Shown here one piece after another: positions 1 to 8,155 of a stretch of DNA of 38,135 nt. Below the pieces are notes generated by a model that saw only the letters and a list, made by a program, of their open reading frames with translations, was not told the DNA's origin and did no database searches. The stretch's first letter is position 1; each line of letters starts with the position of its first letter. A program made the translations under genes and the position numbers. Origin of the DNA: Sphingomonadales bacterium UBA7471 (GTDB lineage Bacteria; Pseudomonadota; Alphaproteobacteria; Sphingomonadales; Sphingomonadaceae); NCBI GenBank assembly GCA_002479765.1, contig DLOZ01000021.1:1-38135 (forward strand). The letters run 5' to 3'.

Positions 1-897
1 GAAATGGAGCAATCGGGCGGCGTGTTTGCCGAACAGGTCATCCGGCCCACGGGGCTTATCGACCCGCCAGTCGAGATTAAACCCGTTGAGGATCAGGTGC
101 AGGATTGCATCAACGAATGCCGCAAGACGGCAGAGGCAGGTTTCCGGACATTGGTCACCACGCTGACCAAGCGCATGGCAGAAGACCTGACCGAATTCAT
201 GCATGAGGCTGGCTTGCGCGTGCGCTATATGCACAGCGATGTGGAGACGTTGGAACGCATTGAGCTGATCCGTGACTTACGGCGCGGCGTGTATGACGTG
301 CTTGTCGGCATCAACCTGCTGCGCGAGGGTTTGGATATTCCCGAATGCGGGCTCGTCGCAATCTTGGATGCGGACAAGGAAGGCTTTCTGCGCAGCGAAA
401 CATCGCTGATTCAAACCATTGGCCGCGCCGCACGTAACGTTGAAGGTCGCGTTATCCTATATGCCGACCGGATGACGGGAAGCATGGAGCGCGCGATTCG
501 CGAAACCGACCGCCGCCGCGAAAAACAACATGCTTATAATATCGAACATGGCATCACGCCCGCGACCATCAAGCGCGATATCCACGATATTGTTGCCGAT
601 ACGGCCAGCCGCGATTCAGTGCTGGTCGAAATTGACGCCGAGGGCGCCAATAACCTCGTCGGCCATAATCTGCGGGCCTATATCGACGACCTTGAAAAGA
701 AGATGCGTGCTGCTGCTGCGGATCTTGAATTTGAAGAGGCTGGACGTCTGCGCGATGAAATTCGCTCATTGGAAGCCACCGAGCTTGGCCTGCCGCACCA
801 GCAACATGTCGCCGCCCCGCGCGGCCGATCAACCGAAGGTCAGCCCGGCACACGCAAAATGCGGTACGGAAAGACGCAACGGAAATTCGGCAAATAA
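1..897 (+). CDS. uvrB: UvrABC system protein B, C-terminal part (5' end cut by the window)
   Basis: UvrB is the DNA-damage-verifying helicase-like subunit of cytoplasmic nucleotide excision repair; it receives DNA from UvrA and recruits UvrC. About 298 codons are visible, open from base 1, so the N-terminal ATP-binding half lies outside. Seen here are the second helicase lobe with LVGINLLREGLDIPE and motif VI (QTIGRAARN), then the linker RRREKQ..YN.EHGITP that is characteristic of UvrB. A coiled-coil UVR domain follows (LEKKMRAAAADLEFEEAGRLR, roughly residues 230-262), which contacts UvrC. The basic tail KMRYGKTQRKFGK ends at a TAA. The next gene is convergent, 18 bp away, and no clear terminator lies between them. 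Confidence 0.97.
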   Translation, partial: EMEQSGGVFAEQVIRPTGLIDPPVEIKPVEDQVQDCINECRKTAEAGFRTLVTTLTKRMAEDLTEFMHEAGLRVRYMHSDVETLERIELIRDLRRGVYDVLVGINLLREGLDIPECGLVAILDADKEGFLRSETSLIQTIGRAARNVEGRVILYADRMTGSMERAIRETDRRREKQHAYNIEHGITPATIKRDIHDIVADTASRDSVLVEIDAEGANNLVGHNLRAYIDDLEKKMRAAAADLEFEEAGRLRDEIRSLEATELGLPHQQHVAAPRGRSTEGQPGTRKMRYGKTQRKFGK

Positions 898-915
898 GCC
901 TTAGCTTTTACGTTT

Positions 916-1632
916 TCAGTTGAAGAGCCGAATGAGCGCGGAAATCCCGGCAAGGCCAAGGATGCCCGCGACAAAACTGCGCCACAGGCTGGGCGGCACT
1001 TTGCCAAAGGATTTCGCGCCCAGCCAGTTGCCTGCCAGCACAGACGGAAACAGCAACAGCGATAGCCACAATAAGCGCGCGTCGGCCAAGCCCAAGGCAA
1101 AGGCCGAAATCGTACCCGCAATCGCCGTGGCGAAAAACACGAGCATCATCGATGCGCGCGCTTCCTTGGGCGGAATTGGCTGGCGCAGGTAGAATGGCAC
1201 AACAGGCGGGCCGGGCATCGCGGCAAAGCCGGTTAGGATGCCCGATGCAATCCCGGTCGCTGCGGTCTCTTTTGGCCCCGGGCGCAGTTCGCCACGTTGT
1301 GGCAGCAGGACGAGTGCGAACGCACCAATGGCAATGGCCGCAATCATCAACCGCGCAACGTCAGGCGTTGTGACCTTCAGCAACAATATGCCAAGCGGTG
1401 TCGCCAACATGGCAAATGCCGCAATCATCAATGCACTTTGCCGATGCGCGTCGGCAAATATGGCCTTTAACCCAACGGGCCCAATCAGCACCTGCAGCAA
1501 TATGCCAATGACGACCGCTTCGCCCGGGGCAACAATCATCCCGAACAACGGCACCAAAATGATCGCCATGCCAAAGCCCGTCAGCCCACGGATATACGCA
1601 GCGCCAAAGGTCATTGCAGACAACAGCAGCAA
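916..1632 (-). CDS. Sulfite exporter TauE/SafE (TSUP) family membrane permease
   Basis: A small integral membrane protein of about 238 residues with the TSUP pattern: an N-terminal AAYIRGLTGFGMAI segment (the RG.TGFG signature), then alternating hydrophobic helices with a short loop near the middle. Family members move sulfite, sulfoacetate or other small organic anions across the inner membrane; the substrate cannot be read from sequence. The start is uncertain. The frame has no ATG near the N-terminus. A TTG at 1632 gives the shortest model. A CTG at 1671 would overlap the stop of the upstream DUF305 gene as CTGA and would add the plausible residues NIHDLTGLAIAQ. It is probably co-transcribed with the DUF305 lipoprotein gene upstream. 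Confidence 0.85.
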   Translation of the reverse strand: MLLLSAMTFGAAYIRGLTGFGMAIILVPLFGMIVAPGEAVVIGILLQVLIGPVGLKAIFADAHRQSALMIAAFAMLATPLGILLLKVTTPDVARLMIAAIAIGAFALVLLPQRGELRPGPKETAATGIASGILTGFAAMPGPPVVPFYLRQPIPPKEARASMMLVFFATAIAGTISAFALGLADARLLWLSLLLFPSVLAGNWLGAKSFGKVPPSLWRSFVAGILGLAGISALIRLFN

Positions 1633-1667
1633 TTGCGCGATAGCAAGGCCAGTTAGGTCGTGAATGT

Positions 1668-2084
1668 TCAGTGCCCCATTGCCGCATGGTCAGCGGCAGT
1701 GAGCGGCTTTTCTGCCTTCACGCCTTTTTTGTCCAGCCACGCCTGCATCTCTTTGATTTCGGCTTCCTGCGCCGCAATCACCTTTTCGGCGAGTGCGCGG
1801 ACTTCGGGATCTTTGCCATGTTCCAGCGCGACTTTCGCCATTTCGACCGCGCCGACATGATGCGGAATCATGCCCTGCATAAATGCAACGTCCGCATCTT
1901 CGGCGATATTGCCCATGCCAGCATGCATTTTGTCATTGGCCGCAGCATAGCCCTTTTGCGCCGCGTTGTAGCTTGCGGTGGCGTCGGCTTGGGCTTCAGT
2001 TGTCGTGGCAGCATCATCTGCGGCCGGTTTTTGGCATGCCGCCAACAGCAATATAGCCGCGAGCGTTAGAGGAAGCGTCTTCAT
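1668..2084 (-). CDS. DUF305 family lipoprotein (CopM-like)
   Basis: A 138-residue protein with a lipoprotein signal (MKTLPLTLAAILLLAAC, lipid-modified Cys17) and a DUF305 domain. The domain shows the family pattern M..M.....D..FMQGMIPHH..A..MA.VAL, with paired histidines and several methionines that suit copper or silver binding. Related proteins such as cyanobacterial CopM bind periplasmic copper. The ATG at 2084 is chosen over the overlapping GTG at 2087 because AAGGAG lies six bases upstream. The C-terminus is short and ends in His (AAMGH). The TSUP permease gene follows directly and overlaps or nearly overlaps its stop. A role in periplasmic metal binding is inferred from the family only. 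Confidence 0.9.
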   Translation of the reverse strand: MKTLPLTLAAILLLAACQKPAADDAATTTEAQADATASYNAAQKGYAAANDKMHAGMGNIAEDADVAFMQGMIPHHVGAVEMAKVALEHGKDPEVRALAEKVIAAQEAEIKEMQAWLDKKGVKAEKPLTAADHAAMGH

Positions 2085-2111
2085 CACAATCTCCTTGTCT
2101 ACAAATTTGCG

Positions 2112-4109
2112 TTAGCGAATATCGGGCGGGGTCGCTTCATGCGACAGCATCGCAATGGCTTCATCCAGCGTCATGATGCGCTGGCCGTCGGAACCAAGAC
2201 TGCGGATCGCGACCTTGCCCTCTTCCGCCTCACGCATACCAACAACAAGGAGATGCGGCACCTTGGCAACGCTGTGTTCGCGCACCTTGTAATTGATTTT
2301 CTCATTCCGTGTGTCGGACTCAACCCGAATGCCAGCCGCTTTCAACTTGGCCGTAACATCATGCGCATAGCCGTCCGCTTCCGACGTAATGGTGGCCACA
2401 ACCGCCTGCACAGGAGCCAACCAGACAGGGAAGCGACCGGCATAATGCTCAATCAATATGCCAAGGAAGCGTTCATAGCTGCCAAAGATCGCCCGGTGGA
2501 GCATGACGGGGCGGTGGCGTGCGCCATCTTCGCCGACATAGCTTGCATCGAGACGTTCGGGCATGACGCGGTCAGACTGCAGTGTGCCCACTTGCCATGT
2601 GCGGCCAATGGCGTCGGTCAGATGCCATTCAAGCTTTGGCGCGTAGAATGCGCCTTCGCCGGGCAATTCTTCCCAACCATATTCCGGCGTCGCAAGGCCA
2701 GCACGTACGACGGCGTCGCGCAGTTCATTTTCCGCCTTGTCCCAATCGGCATCCGATCCAAACCGTTGGTCCGGACGCAACGCGAGCTTGATCGAATAAG
2801 TGAAACCAAATTCCTTGTAGATTCGGTCGGCCAGCGCACAAAATGCCTGCACTTCTTCCACAATCTGGTCTTCGCGGCAGAAGATATGCGCGTCATCCTG
2901 CGTGAACTGACGCACCCGCATCAGGCCATGCAAGGCACCATGCGGTTCATTGCGGTGGCAACAGCCATTTTCATATATGCGCAGCGGCAGGTCGCGATAG
3001 GATTTGATACCCTGGCGGAAAATCAAAACGTGCGCGGGGCAGTTCATGGGTTTCAACGCCATCCAGTCGGCCTCGCCCGAAATCACGGGACCCTCATCAT
3101 CGACATTTGGCACTTCGTCAGGGATCACGAACATATTGGCGCGATATTTGCCCCAATGCCCCGATTGCTCCCATTGCCGCGCGTCCATGACCTGCGGGGT
3201 TTTCACTTCCTTATAGCCAGCGCCGTCGATCGCGCGGCGCATGTAGGCTTCGAGCTCGCGCCAGATCAGATAGCCGTTGGGATGCCAAAAGACGGAACCA
3301 TGTGCCTCTTGCTGCAAATGGAACAGGTCCATGTCCTGCCCAAGACGGCGATGGTCGCGCTTTGCCGCTTCCTCAAGACGCAGCAGATGCGCGTCGAGTT
3401 GCTTTTTGTTCAACCAGCCCGTGCCGTAAATACGGCTCAGCTGCGGATTATTCTGGTCACCGCGCCAATAAGCACCGGCAACGCGCGTCAGCTTAAACGC
3501 CGCAGGATCAAGCTTGCCCGTCGACGCCAAATGCGGACCGCGGCACATGTCCATCCAGTCATTGCCCGACCAATAGACCGAAAGCTCTTCGCCTTCGGGC
3601 AGTTCCGCCGCCCATTCCGCCTTGAAGCTTTCACCCGCATTCTGCCATGTCGCAATCAACGCATCACGCGCCATGACTTCGCGGCGCAGCGGCTTATCGG
3701 CGCGGATGATGTCGCGCATCTTTTCTTCAATCGCGGGCAGGTCATCCATCGTAAATGGGCCACGCGAAGCGGGTGCCATCACGTCATAATAAAATCCGTC
3801 ATCGGTCGACGGGCCAAATGTAATTTGCGTTCCGGGAAACAAGCCCTGCACCGCTTCGGCAAGAATATGCGCAAAGTCATGGCGGGCAAGTTCAAGCGCG
3901 TCCGCCTCATCACGGCTGGTCACCAGTGCGAGCTGCGCATCGGCCTCCAACGGGCGCGTGATATCGCGCAATTCGCCATCCACCCGCGCGGCGATCGCAG
4001 CCTTCGCAAGGCCGGGGCCAATAGCGGCGGCAATATCCGCCGGGGTAGTGCCGCGCGCGACTTCACGGGCAGTGCCATCGGGAAGGGTAATGCGGATCAT
4101 CTCGGACAT
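2112..4109 (-). CDS. thrS: Threonine--tRNA ligase
   Basis: Cytoplasmic threonyl-tRNA synthetase, class II, about 665 residues, the usual full length. In order it carries a TGS domain (MIRITLPDG..., first ~65 residues) and an editing domain with HDFAH (HxxxH) and the conserved DMCRGPHL. The catalytic core has FWHPNGYLIWRELE, MNCPAHVLIF (the zinc-ligand Cys), RNEPHGALHGLMRVRQFTQDDAHIF, and the class II motif 3 region HRAIFGSYERFLGILIEH. The C-terminal anticodon-binding domain begins near WLAPVQAVV. The start MSEMIRITLPDG at 4109 is chosen by family similarity; the frame stays open to 4256, but the extra 49 residues have no family counterpart. No threonine leader peptide or T-box is evident in the upstream gap. 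Confidence 0.97.
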   Translation of the reverse strand: MSEMIRITLPDGTAREVARGTTPADIAAAIGPGLAKAAIAARVDGELRDITRPLEADAQLALVTSRDEADALELARHDFAHILAEAVQGLFPGTQITFGPSTDDGFYYDVMAPASRGPFTMDDLPAIEEKMRDIIRADKPLRREVMARDALIATWQNAGESFKAEWAAELPEGEELSVYWSGNDWMDMCRGPHLASTGKLDPAAFKLTRVAGAYWRGDQNNPQLSRIYGTGWLNKKQLDAHLLRLEEAAKRDHRRLGQDMDLFHLQQEAHGSVFWHPNGYLIWRELEAYMRRAIDGAGYKEVKTPQVMDARQWEQSGHWGKYRANMFVIPDEVPNVDDEGPVISGEADWMALKPMNCPAHVLIFRQGIKSYRDLPLRIYENGCCHRNEPHGALHGLMRVRQFTQDDAHIFCREDQIVEEVQAFCALADRIYKEFGFTYSIKLALRPDQRFGSDADWDKAENELRDAVVRAGLATPEYGWEELPGEGAFYAPKLEWHLTDAIGRTWQVGTLQSDRVMPERLDASYVGEDGARHRPVMLHRAIFGSYERFLGILIEHYAGRFPVWLAPVQAVVATITSEADGYAHDVTAKLKAAGIRVESDTRNEKINYKVREHSVAKVPHLLVVGMREAEEGKVAIRSLGSDGQRIMTLDEAIAMLSHEATPPDIR

Positions 4110-4239
4110 GGATTTACGTGCTTTCAGCTTCGGATTGGATCCGCCCCTTTGCCAGTCCAAACGCGAAGTCGCAACCCTGCAGAATTGGCAGTCTTTGCGC
4201 ACCCATGGGACTGCGACAGCGATTAAATGGAAAGGGTCC

Positions 4240-4279
4240 TTGACATGGCGTAACATAAAAAGTAAAGTTAGCTTGTCTT
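4240..4279 (+). promoter_or_regulatory. Promoter with overlapping inverted-repeat operator for the membrane protein/XRE pair
   Basis: A perfect -35 box TTGACA (4240-4245) is followed after 17 bp by TAAAGT (4263-4268) as a -10 element. Over the -10 lies an inverted repeat, AAGTAAAG-TTAG-CTTGTCTT (4260-4279), whose arms match at six of eight positions. An AAGGG ribosome site lies eight bases before the ATG at 4299. The overlap of dyad and -10 is what one expects of an autorepressed promoter. The likely binder is the XRE protein encoded by the second gene of this unit; that assignment is inference. Confidence 0.6.
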
Positions 4280-4298
4280 ATTAAAAAGGGAACTTGAC

Positions 4299-4703
4299 AT
4301 GACCTCTTGGAACAAGCTTGCGCCCTACATGCAGCGATATACCATCCGCGTGTTGCTGTTTATGGCATCTTACATGCTGATCCTGACCAGCAGCCTCGCC
4401 TTCGCACGCGGTGGCACCGAACATTCCCAAGCCACGCTTATTGGGCTGGCGCTCATCTCCGCACTCCCCATAATCGGTGTATTTTGGGCAATATTTCGGC
4501 TTCTGGTCGAAATAGATGATGAATATCAACGGCTTCTATTTGCCAAGCAGACGCTGCTGGCAACGGCATTCACGCTTGTAACCGTGACGGTGTGGCAATT
4601 TCTTGCCGTTTACGATGTTGTGGCGAGCGGTCCAGAATGGATGGGCGCGATTTGGTTTGCGATGCTTGGGGTAGCGGGTCCTTTTGCGCGCTGGAAAGCA
4701 TGA
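4299..4703 (+). CDS. Small four-helix membrane protein of an XRE-regulator pair, function unknown
   Basis: A 134-residue protein with four predicted membrane spans: about residues 18-38 (VLLFMASYMLILTSSLAFA), 46-68, 83-106 and 112-130. There are short charged loops, including EIDDEYQRLLFAKQ between the second and third spans. I do not recognise a catalytic motif. Its stop codon overlaps the ATG of the downstream XRE regulator (ATGA at 4700-4703), which implies translational coupling. Small membrane proteins paired with 60-70-residue XRE regulators are widespread in sphingomonads and other bacteria, usually without known function. The start ATG has a good AAGGG site eight bases upstream and a strong promoter. 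Confidence 0.8.
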   Translation: MTSWNKLAPYMQRYTIRVLLFMASYMLILTSSLAFARGGTEHSQATLIGLALISALPIIGVFWAIFRLLVEIDDEYQRLLFAKQTLLATAFTLVTVTVWQFLAVYDVVASGPEWMGAIWFAMLGVAGPFARWKA

Positions 4704-4891
4704 AAAACCGCCTGAGAGTCCTGCGCGCCGAACGCGATTGGAACCAGCAAGATTTGGCCGATGCTCTTGGCGTTTCGCGTCAGTCCGTCAACGCCATTGA
4801 AACAGGCAAATATGACCCGTCATTGCCATTGGCGTTCCGGATCGCTGACCTGTTTGCCCTGCCGATCGAAGCAATTTTCCTGCGCGATTAA
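4700..4891 (+). CDS. Small XRE-family helix-turn-helix transcriptional regulator
   Basis: A 63-residue protein that is almost entirely one HTH domain: MKNRLRVLRAERDWNQQDLA then DALGVSRQSVNAIETGKYDP as the helix-turn-helix, then SLPLAFRIADLFALPIEAIF. This is the compact 'YgzD/immR-like' type of regulator that binds DNA as a dimer and usually represses its own promoter. It starts inside the stop codon of the preceding membrane protein gene (ATGA) and has no ribosome site of its own. Its stop codon overlaps that of the convergent lipoprotein gene by four bases. The dyad at 4260-4279 is the obvious candidate target. Confidence 0.93.
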   Translation: MKNRLRVLRAERDWNQQDLADALGVSRQSVNAIETGKYDPSLPLAFRIADLFALPIEAIFLRD

Positions 4892-5313
4892 CCCGCAGTC
4901 TTCTCGGCGCGGTAGGGCACGAAATCGCCAAGGCTACAGACGCCGCCCGTCATGCCGCTGGTCCGGTCCACCAAGCGGAGAATATCACCGCGGCATTTCT
5001 GGCTGCCAAATTGTTCGGAGACGACGATATCACTGTCGCGTGCAAGGCCGGGACAAGGTGAGCGCAAGTTGTTCTTGTACACAAGCCGGCCCGACACGCG
5101 GTAGAGCAAGATATTGTCGCTGACGCGGATCATATTGTCGGCATTGAAATCACTGATGCAGGTTAACGGTTTCCCCGCGACCTTGCCGCCAATTTCCTTC
5201 ATCAAGACAGCAGATTGTTTCTCGGTCAGTGGCGCAGGCGTGCGTTCCACTTGGCCGCATGCCGCAACAACCGTCAAAGGCAGTATGAGGCCCGCCAGTT
5301 TGAGGATATGCAT
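4888..5313 (-). CDS. Small lipoprotein of the DUF6491-like type
   Basis: A 141-residue lipoprotein: MHILKLAGLILPLTVVAAC gives a lipobox with Cys19. The mature part has CISDFNADNMIRVSDNILLYRVSGRLVYKNNLRSPCPGL and later CRGDILRLVDRTSGM..GVCSLGDFVPY. This spacing of cysteines and the YRN/KNNL...CPGL core resemble the DUF6491 group of sphingomonad lipoproteins; I make that match from memory and hold it loosely. No function is known. The start at 5313 has CAGGAGA seven bases upstream and is preferred over the longer in-frame start at 5334. It is convergent with the XRE gene. Confidence 0.8.
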   Translation of the reverse strand: MHILKLAGLILPLTVVAACGQVERTPAPLTEKQSAVLMKEIGGKVAGKPLTCISDFNADNMIRVSDNILLYRVSGRLVYKNNLRSPCPGLARDSDIVVSEQFGSQKCRGDILRLVDRTSGMTGGVCSLGDFVPYRAEKTAG

Positions 5314-5374
5314 CGGTCTATCTCCTGAATTCATGTCGCGGCGTCATAACCGCTGCGTGATGAACGGCAGATTA

Positions 5375-6865
5375 TCATAAAATCGCCGCCATGTGGCGTT
5401 TTTCGCCCGACGTGACGTCAACGATCCTACGGCCAAGGTCGCCATCGGGCGTGGCATCCAGCACCGCCATGGCACGGGCGCCATTTTCCATTTCCAGGAT
5501 GAGCGTGGCCGGACCAAAACCGTCCTTACCCGCGGACCGGACGAAACTGAGTACACGGCCCTTGCCGTGCGGGGCGTCATCGAGCGCGATCTGTTTCGCC
5601 ACATAGCCCTTCGCCGCCTCTCCCGACCAAGCAATGTCGGGCTGTGATGCGGTATAAATGCCGACGGCCTGTTTTGACATTACGCCGCCATTCGCAGTGA
5701 CCAAAGCGGGCTTTGATCCATCTTGGCGCAGGGCGTCGACCATCGCGGCAATATTATACATGCTATAGCCATTGCCAGGCCCACCGAAAAAGCTGAGGCC
5801 ACCGGTGAGCGAATAATCGCCAAGCGCACGCGCCGCGTCATTCAAGGTGTCAATGGCCGCAAATACCGCGCAGGGAAAGCAGCTGTAAATGTCGACAGGG
5901 CCAAGGTCACTGGCCTGAATTCCGGCCTGCCCAAGTGCCGCCGGAATAGCAAAATCAAGCGCCGCCGACCGGTGAATGACACCGCGCTCTGCCAATGGTG
6001 GTTCGGCGGCTTCAGCCGCGCCCGCAAGCCAGACCCATTTGTCTTGCGGCACACCCAGATCGCGCGCCTTACCTGCGTTGGTTAGGATGATCGCGCCGCC
6101 CAGATCGACCGCATCCTGCGCCACATACCAGCGACGGTAAATATCCGTCAGCGGGTAATTGGCATTATCGTCGCTCAACATCGCTTCGGGCGCGCGAAAG
6201 CCGGGGAACTGCGCGTGGGTCCGCCCTTCCGCTTTTGCTGAAAATGCCGACCACAAGGCCGCCATTTCCCGCGCATAAGCGTCGGCGTTTAATCCCAACT
6301 CCATCCGCCGGGCGTTCTCAATCAGGCTGTACGCCAGCGGCATGGAAATGATGCCATGGCGGATTTCCGTTCGGCTCAAAATCGGGAAACTGGAAAGGCG
6401 GTTGTCGAACGCTGTGTCCGAAGGCAAGCGCCAGTCCAACGTCACACCCGCCTTGCGCGCGCGCTTTGCGGTCCCGGTCGCTTCTGCGGCCACGAGTACG
6501 GCAAGCTCACAGGTCCCGCGGCGGATATCACCCGCCAGTTCGTTCAACATCGCCTGCGGGCTTTGACCGCCGACATCGGCATAGATGAGCCGCGCCGCGC
6601 TGATGCCGCCGGCCGCTCCGAAAGCTTCGGGCGCATTATCGGGCGACCCGGTGCCCAGGCTAACGCCGCTGTCTTCGAATGTGCGGATCGCGGCAATGGT
6701 GTCAATCGCCGCTGCAACCGATGAGGCCTGGCCCGTATCGGCCAGTGCAACCTTGATAGCGGCGCCAGCCAATTCGCGCGGGCTTGGCCATTCGCCGGAC
6801 ACTGTCTTTCGGCTGGCTTCGCCCACGCCAATAATGACCGGCGCGCTTGCATCAAAATTGCTCAT
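5375..6865 (-). CDS. Thiolase-like protein type 1 (acetyl-CoA acetyltransferase family, no nucleophilic Cys seen)
   Basis: About 496 residues, longer than the ~390 of ordinary thiolases, which fits thiolase-like proteins carrying an extra C-terminal domain. The N-terminus PVIIGVGEASRK and the late GGLSFFGGPGNGYSMYNIAAM segment are characteristic. Where thiolases have their nucleophile (CxS/CGSG..), this protein reads YADVGGQSPQAMLNELAG, so the reactive Cys appears absent. Its reaction is therefore unknown; it may bind or modify a CoA thioester. It is divergent from the CaiB-type CoA-transferase gene and shares the 18-bp operator at 6885-6902 with it. The ATG at 6865 has GGGAG at a better distance than the ATG at 6868. 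Confidence 0.88.
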   Translation of the reverse strand: MSNFDASAPVIIGVGEASRKTVSGEWPSPRELAGAAIKVALADTGQASSVAAAIDTIAAIRTFEDSGVSLGTGSPDNAPEAFGAAGGISAARLIYADVGGQSPQAMLNELAGDIRRGTCELAVLVAAEATGTAKRARKAGVTLDWRLPSDTAFDNRLSSFPILSRTEIRHGIISMPLAYSLIENARRMELGLNADAYAREMAALWSAFSAKAEGRTHAQFPGFRAPEAMLSDDNANYPLTDIYRRWYVAQDAVDLGGAIILTNAGKARDLGVPQDKWVWLAGAAEAAEPPLAERGVIHRSAALDFAIPAALGQAGIQASDLGPVDIYSCFPCAVFAAIDTLNDAARALGDYSLTGGLSFFGGPGNGYSMYNIAAMVDALRQDGSKPALVTANGGVMSKQAVGIYTASQPDIAWSGEAAKGYVAKQIALDDAPHGKGRVLSFVRSAGKDGFGPATLILEMENGARAMAVLDATPDGDLGRRIVDVTSGEKRHMAAIL

Positions 6866-6884
6866 CATTCACTCCCGATTATCT

Positions 6885-6902
6885 CTTAACTGCACGCTTA
6901 AA
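6885..6902. promoter_or_regulatory. Candidate TetR operator between the thiolase-like and CoA-transferase genes
   Basis: CTTAAC-TGCACG-CTTAAA is a degenerate copy of the inverted repeat found at 11787-11804 and 18268-18285 (TTTAAT-N6-ATTAAA). It lies 19 bp from the thiolase-like start and 38 bp from the CoA-transferase start, so one site could control both. On the minus strand a TTGCAT (6922-6917) lies exactly 14 bp upstream of the repeat, the same spacing as TTGACT before the thiolase operator. Confidence 0.5.
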
Positions 6903-6940
6903 TATGCTAGCAGTCGATGCAAGAGATAAGGAGAGCGCAC

Positions 6941-8134
6941 ATGGCGAAATGGCCGAAATTGACGTGGGACAAAGAACCAACCGGTCCGTTGAAAGGGATT
7001 AAGGTTGTCGACATGGCCACGGTTGTTCTTGGGCCTTATGCCACCGTGCAATTGGCCGACCTTGGCGCGGAGGTCATTAAAATCGAAAATAGCGAGGGCA
7101 ATACACCGGGCGACCTGATGCGCCATGGCGGTGATTCGCCCAGCAAGCAGCATGGGCCCATTTTCACGGCGCTCAACCGCAACAAAAAAGCCATCAACCT
7201 CAACATCAAAAAGCCCGAAGATAAAGCCGTTCTCGAAGCCTTGCTGGAGGAGGCCGATGTCTTCATCCATAATGTCCGCATGGCAGGGGTCGAACGGCTG
7301 GGTTTCGGCTATGAGGCGGTCAAGGCCATCAACCCCAATATCGTCTATGTCCACTGCGCCGGATTTGGCGCGGGTGGCGCTTATGGCGAGCGGCAGGCTT
7401 ATGACGATCTGATTCAGGCTGCGTCCGGCTTTGCCGCCTTAAGCGAGCAGCGCGATGGCGGCCGTCCGACCTATTCGCCCAGCCTTGTCGCAGATAAAGT
7501 CAGTGGTCTGTTCGCCGCAAACGCAACCATGGCGGCATTGCTTGCGCGTGCAAATGGGCAAGGCGGACAATTTGTGCAGGTGCCCATGTTCGAATGCTTC
7601 ACCTGGTTCAACATGGTCGAAAATCTATGGGGCGAAACCTTCATCCCCGGCAACGGCCGTATGGGCTATACGCGTTCGGTGAACCCCCGTCGGCGGCCGT
7701 ATCCGACGAAGGACAGCTTCATCGCGATCGTCCCCTATAATGACCGGCAATGGGCGAAGTTTTTTGAACTGGGCGGCAGGCCCAACGTGTTCGACGATCC
7801 GCGTTTCGCGACCTATCAGGAGCGCACAAAGCACACGGGCGACTTATACGCGCTGATCGAAGAAGTCAGCGCGCTGCGCACGACCGCCGAATGGCTGGAT
7901 CTATTGGCCGAGCATGACATTCCGGCGATGAAATATAACCGCATGGCGGATGTCCTCACCGATCCGCATCTGGCCGACGTCGGCTTTTTCGAAGAGCTGG
8001 AGTCGCCCGATATCGGTACATATCGATCGATGAAGCATCCGGTGCATTATGCCGGAACGCCCGCGTCCAACTATGCGCATCCACCGATGCTGGATGCCGA
8101 TGGTGATGAGATTAGGGCCGCATTGGGGCTGTGA
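6941..8134 (+). CDS. CaiB/BaiF family CoA-transferase
   Basis: A family III CoA-transferase of 397 residues, the typical length. Family members move CoA from one acyl-CoA to another carboxylate, forming a covalent aspartyl-CoA intermediate; some act as epimerases or in carnitine-type metabolism. Seen: GPLKGIKVVDMATVVLGPYA at the N-terminus, LGAEVIKIE, NRNKKAINLNIK, and AYDDLIQAASG with the probable catalytic Asp155. AAGGAG seven bases before the ATG at 6941 fixes the start and rejects the longer frame from 6917. It reads away from the thiolase-like gene and ends 21 bp before the convergent TetR gene. The likely job is supplying or recycling a CoA ester for the surrounding beta-oxidation enzymes; the substrate is unknown. 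Confidence 0.95.
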   Translation: MAKWPKLTWDKEPTGPLKGIKVVDMATVVLGPYATVQLADLGAEVIKIENSEGNTPGDLMRHGGDSPSKQHGPIFTALNRNKKAINLNIKKPEDKAVLEALLEEADVFIHNVRMAGVERLGFGYEAVKAINPNIVYVHCAGFGAGGAYGERQAYDDLIQAASGFAALSEQRDGGRPTYSPSLVADKVSGLFAANATMAALLARANGQGGQFVQVPMFECFTWFNMVENLWGETFIPGNGRMGYTRSVNPRRRPYPTKDSFIAIVPYNDRQWAKFFELGGRPNVFDDPRFATYQERTKHTGDLYALIEEVSALRTTAEWLDLLAEHDIPAMKYNRMADVLTDPHLADVGFFEELESPDIGTYRSMKHPVHYAGTPASNYAHPPMLDADGDEIRAALGL

Positions 8135-8155
8135 GGCGGGCGGCTCAGCCCAGCC

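Noticed and set aside
2139..4226. A 695-codon open frame on the plus strand opposite thrS
   Set aside because: It mirrors thrS, has no recognisable domain and follows from codon bias on the opposite strand; thrS is complete and certain.
4110..4256. An N-terminal extension of 49 residues on ThrS
   Set aside because: No family support and no ribosome site; the TGS domain starts normally at 4109. I also looked for a tRNA in this stretch and found no cloverleaf.
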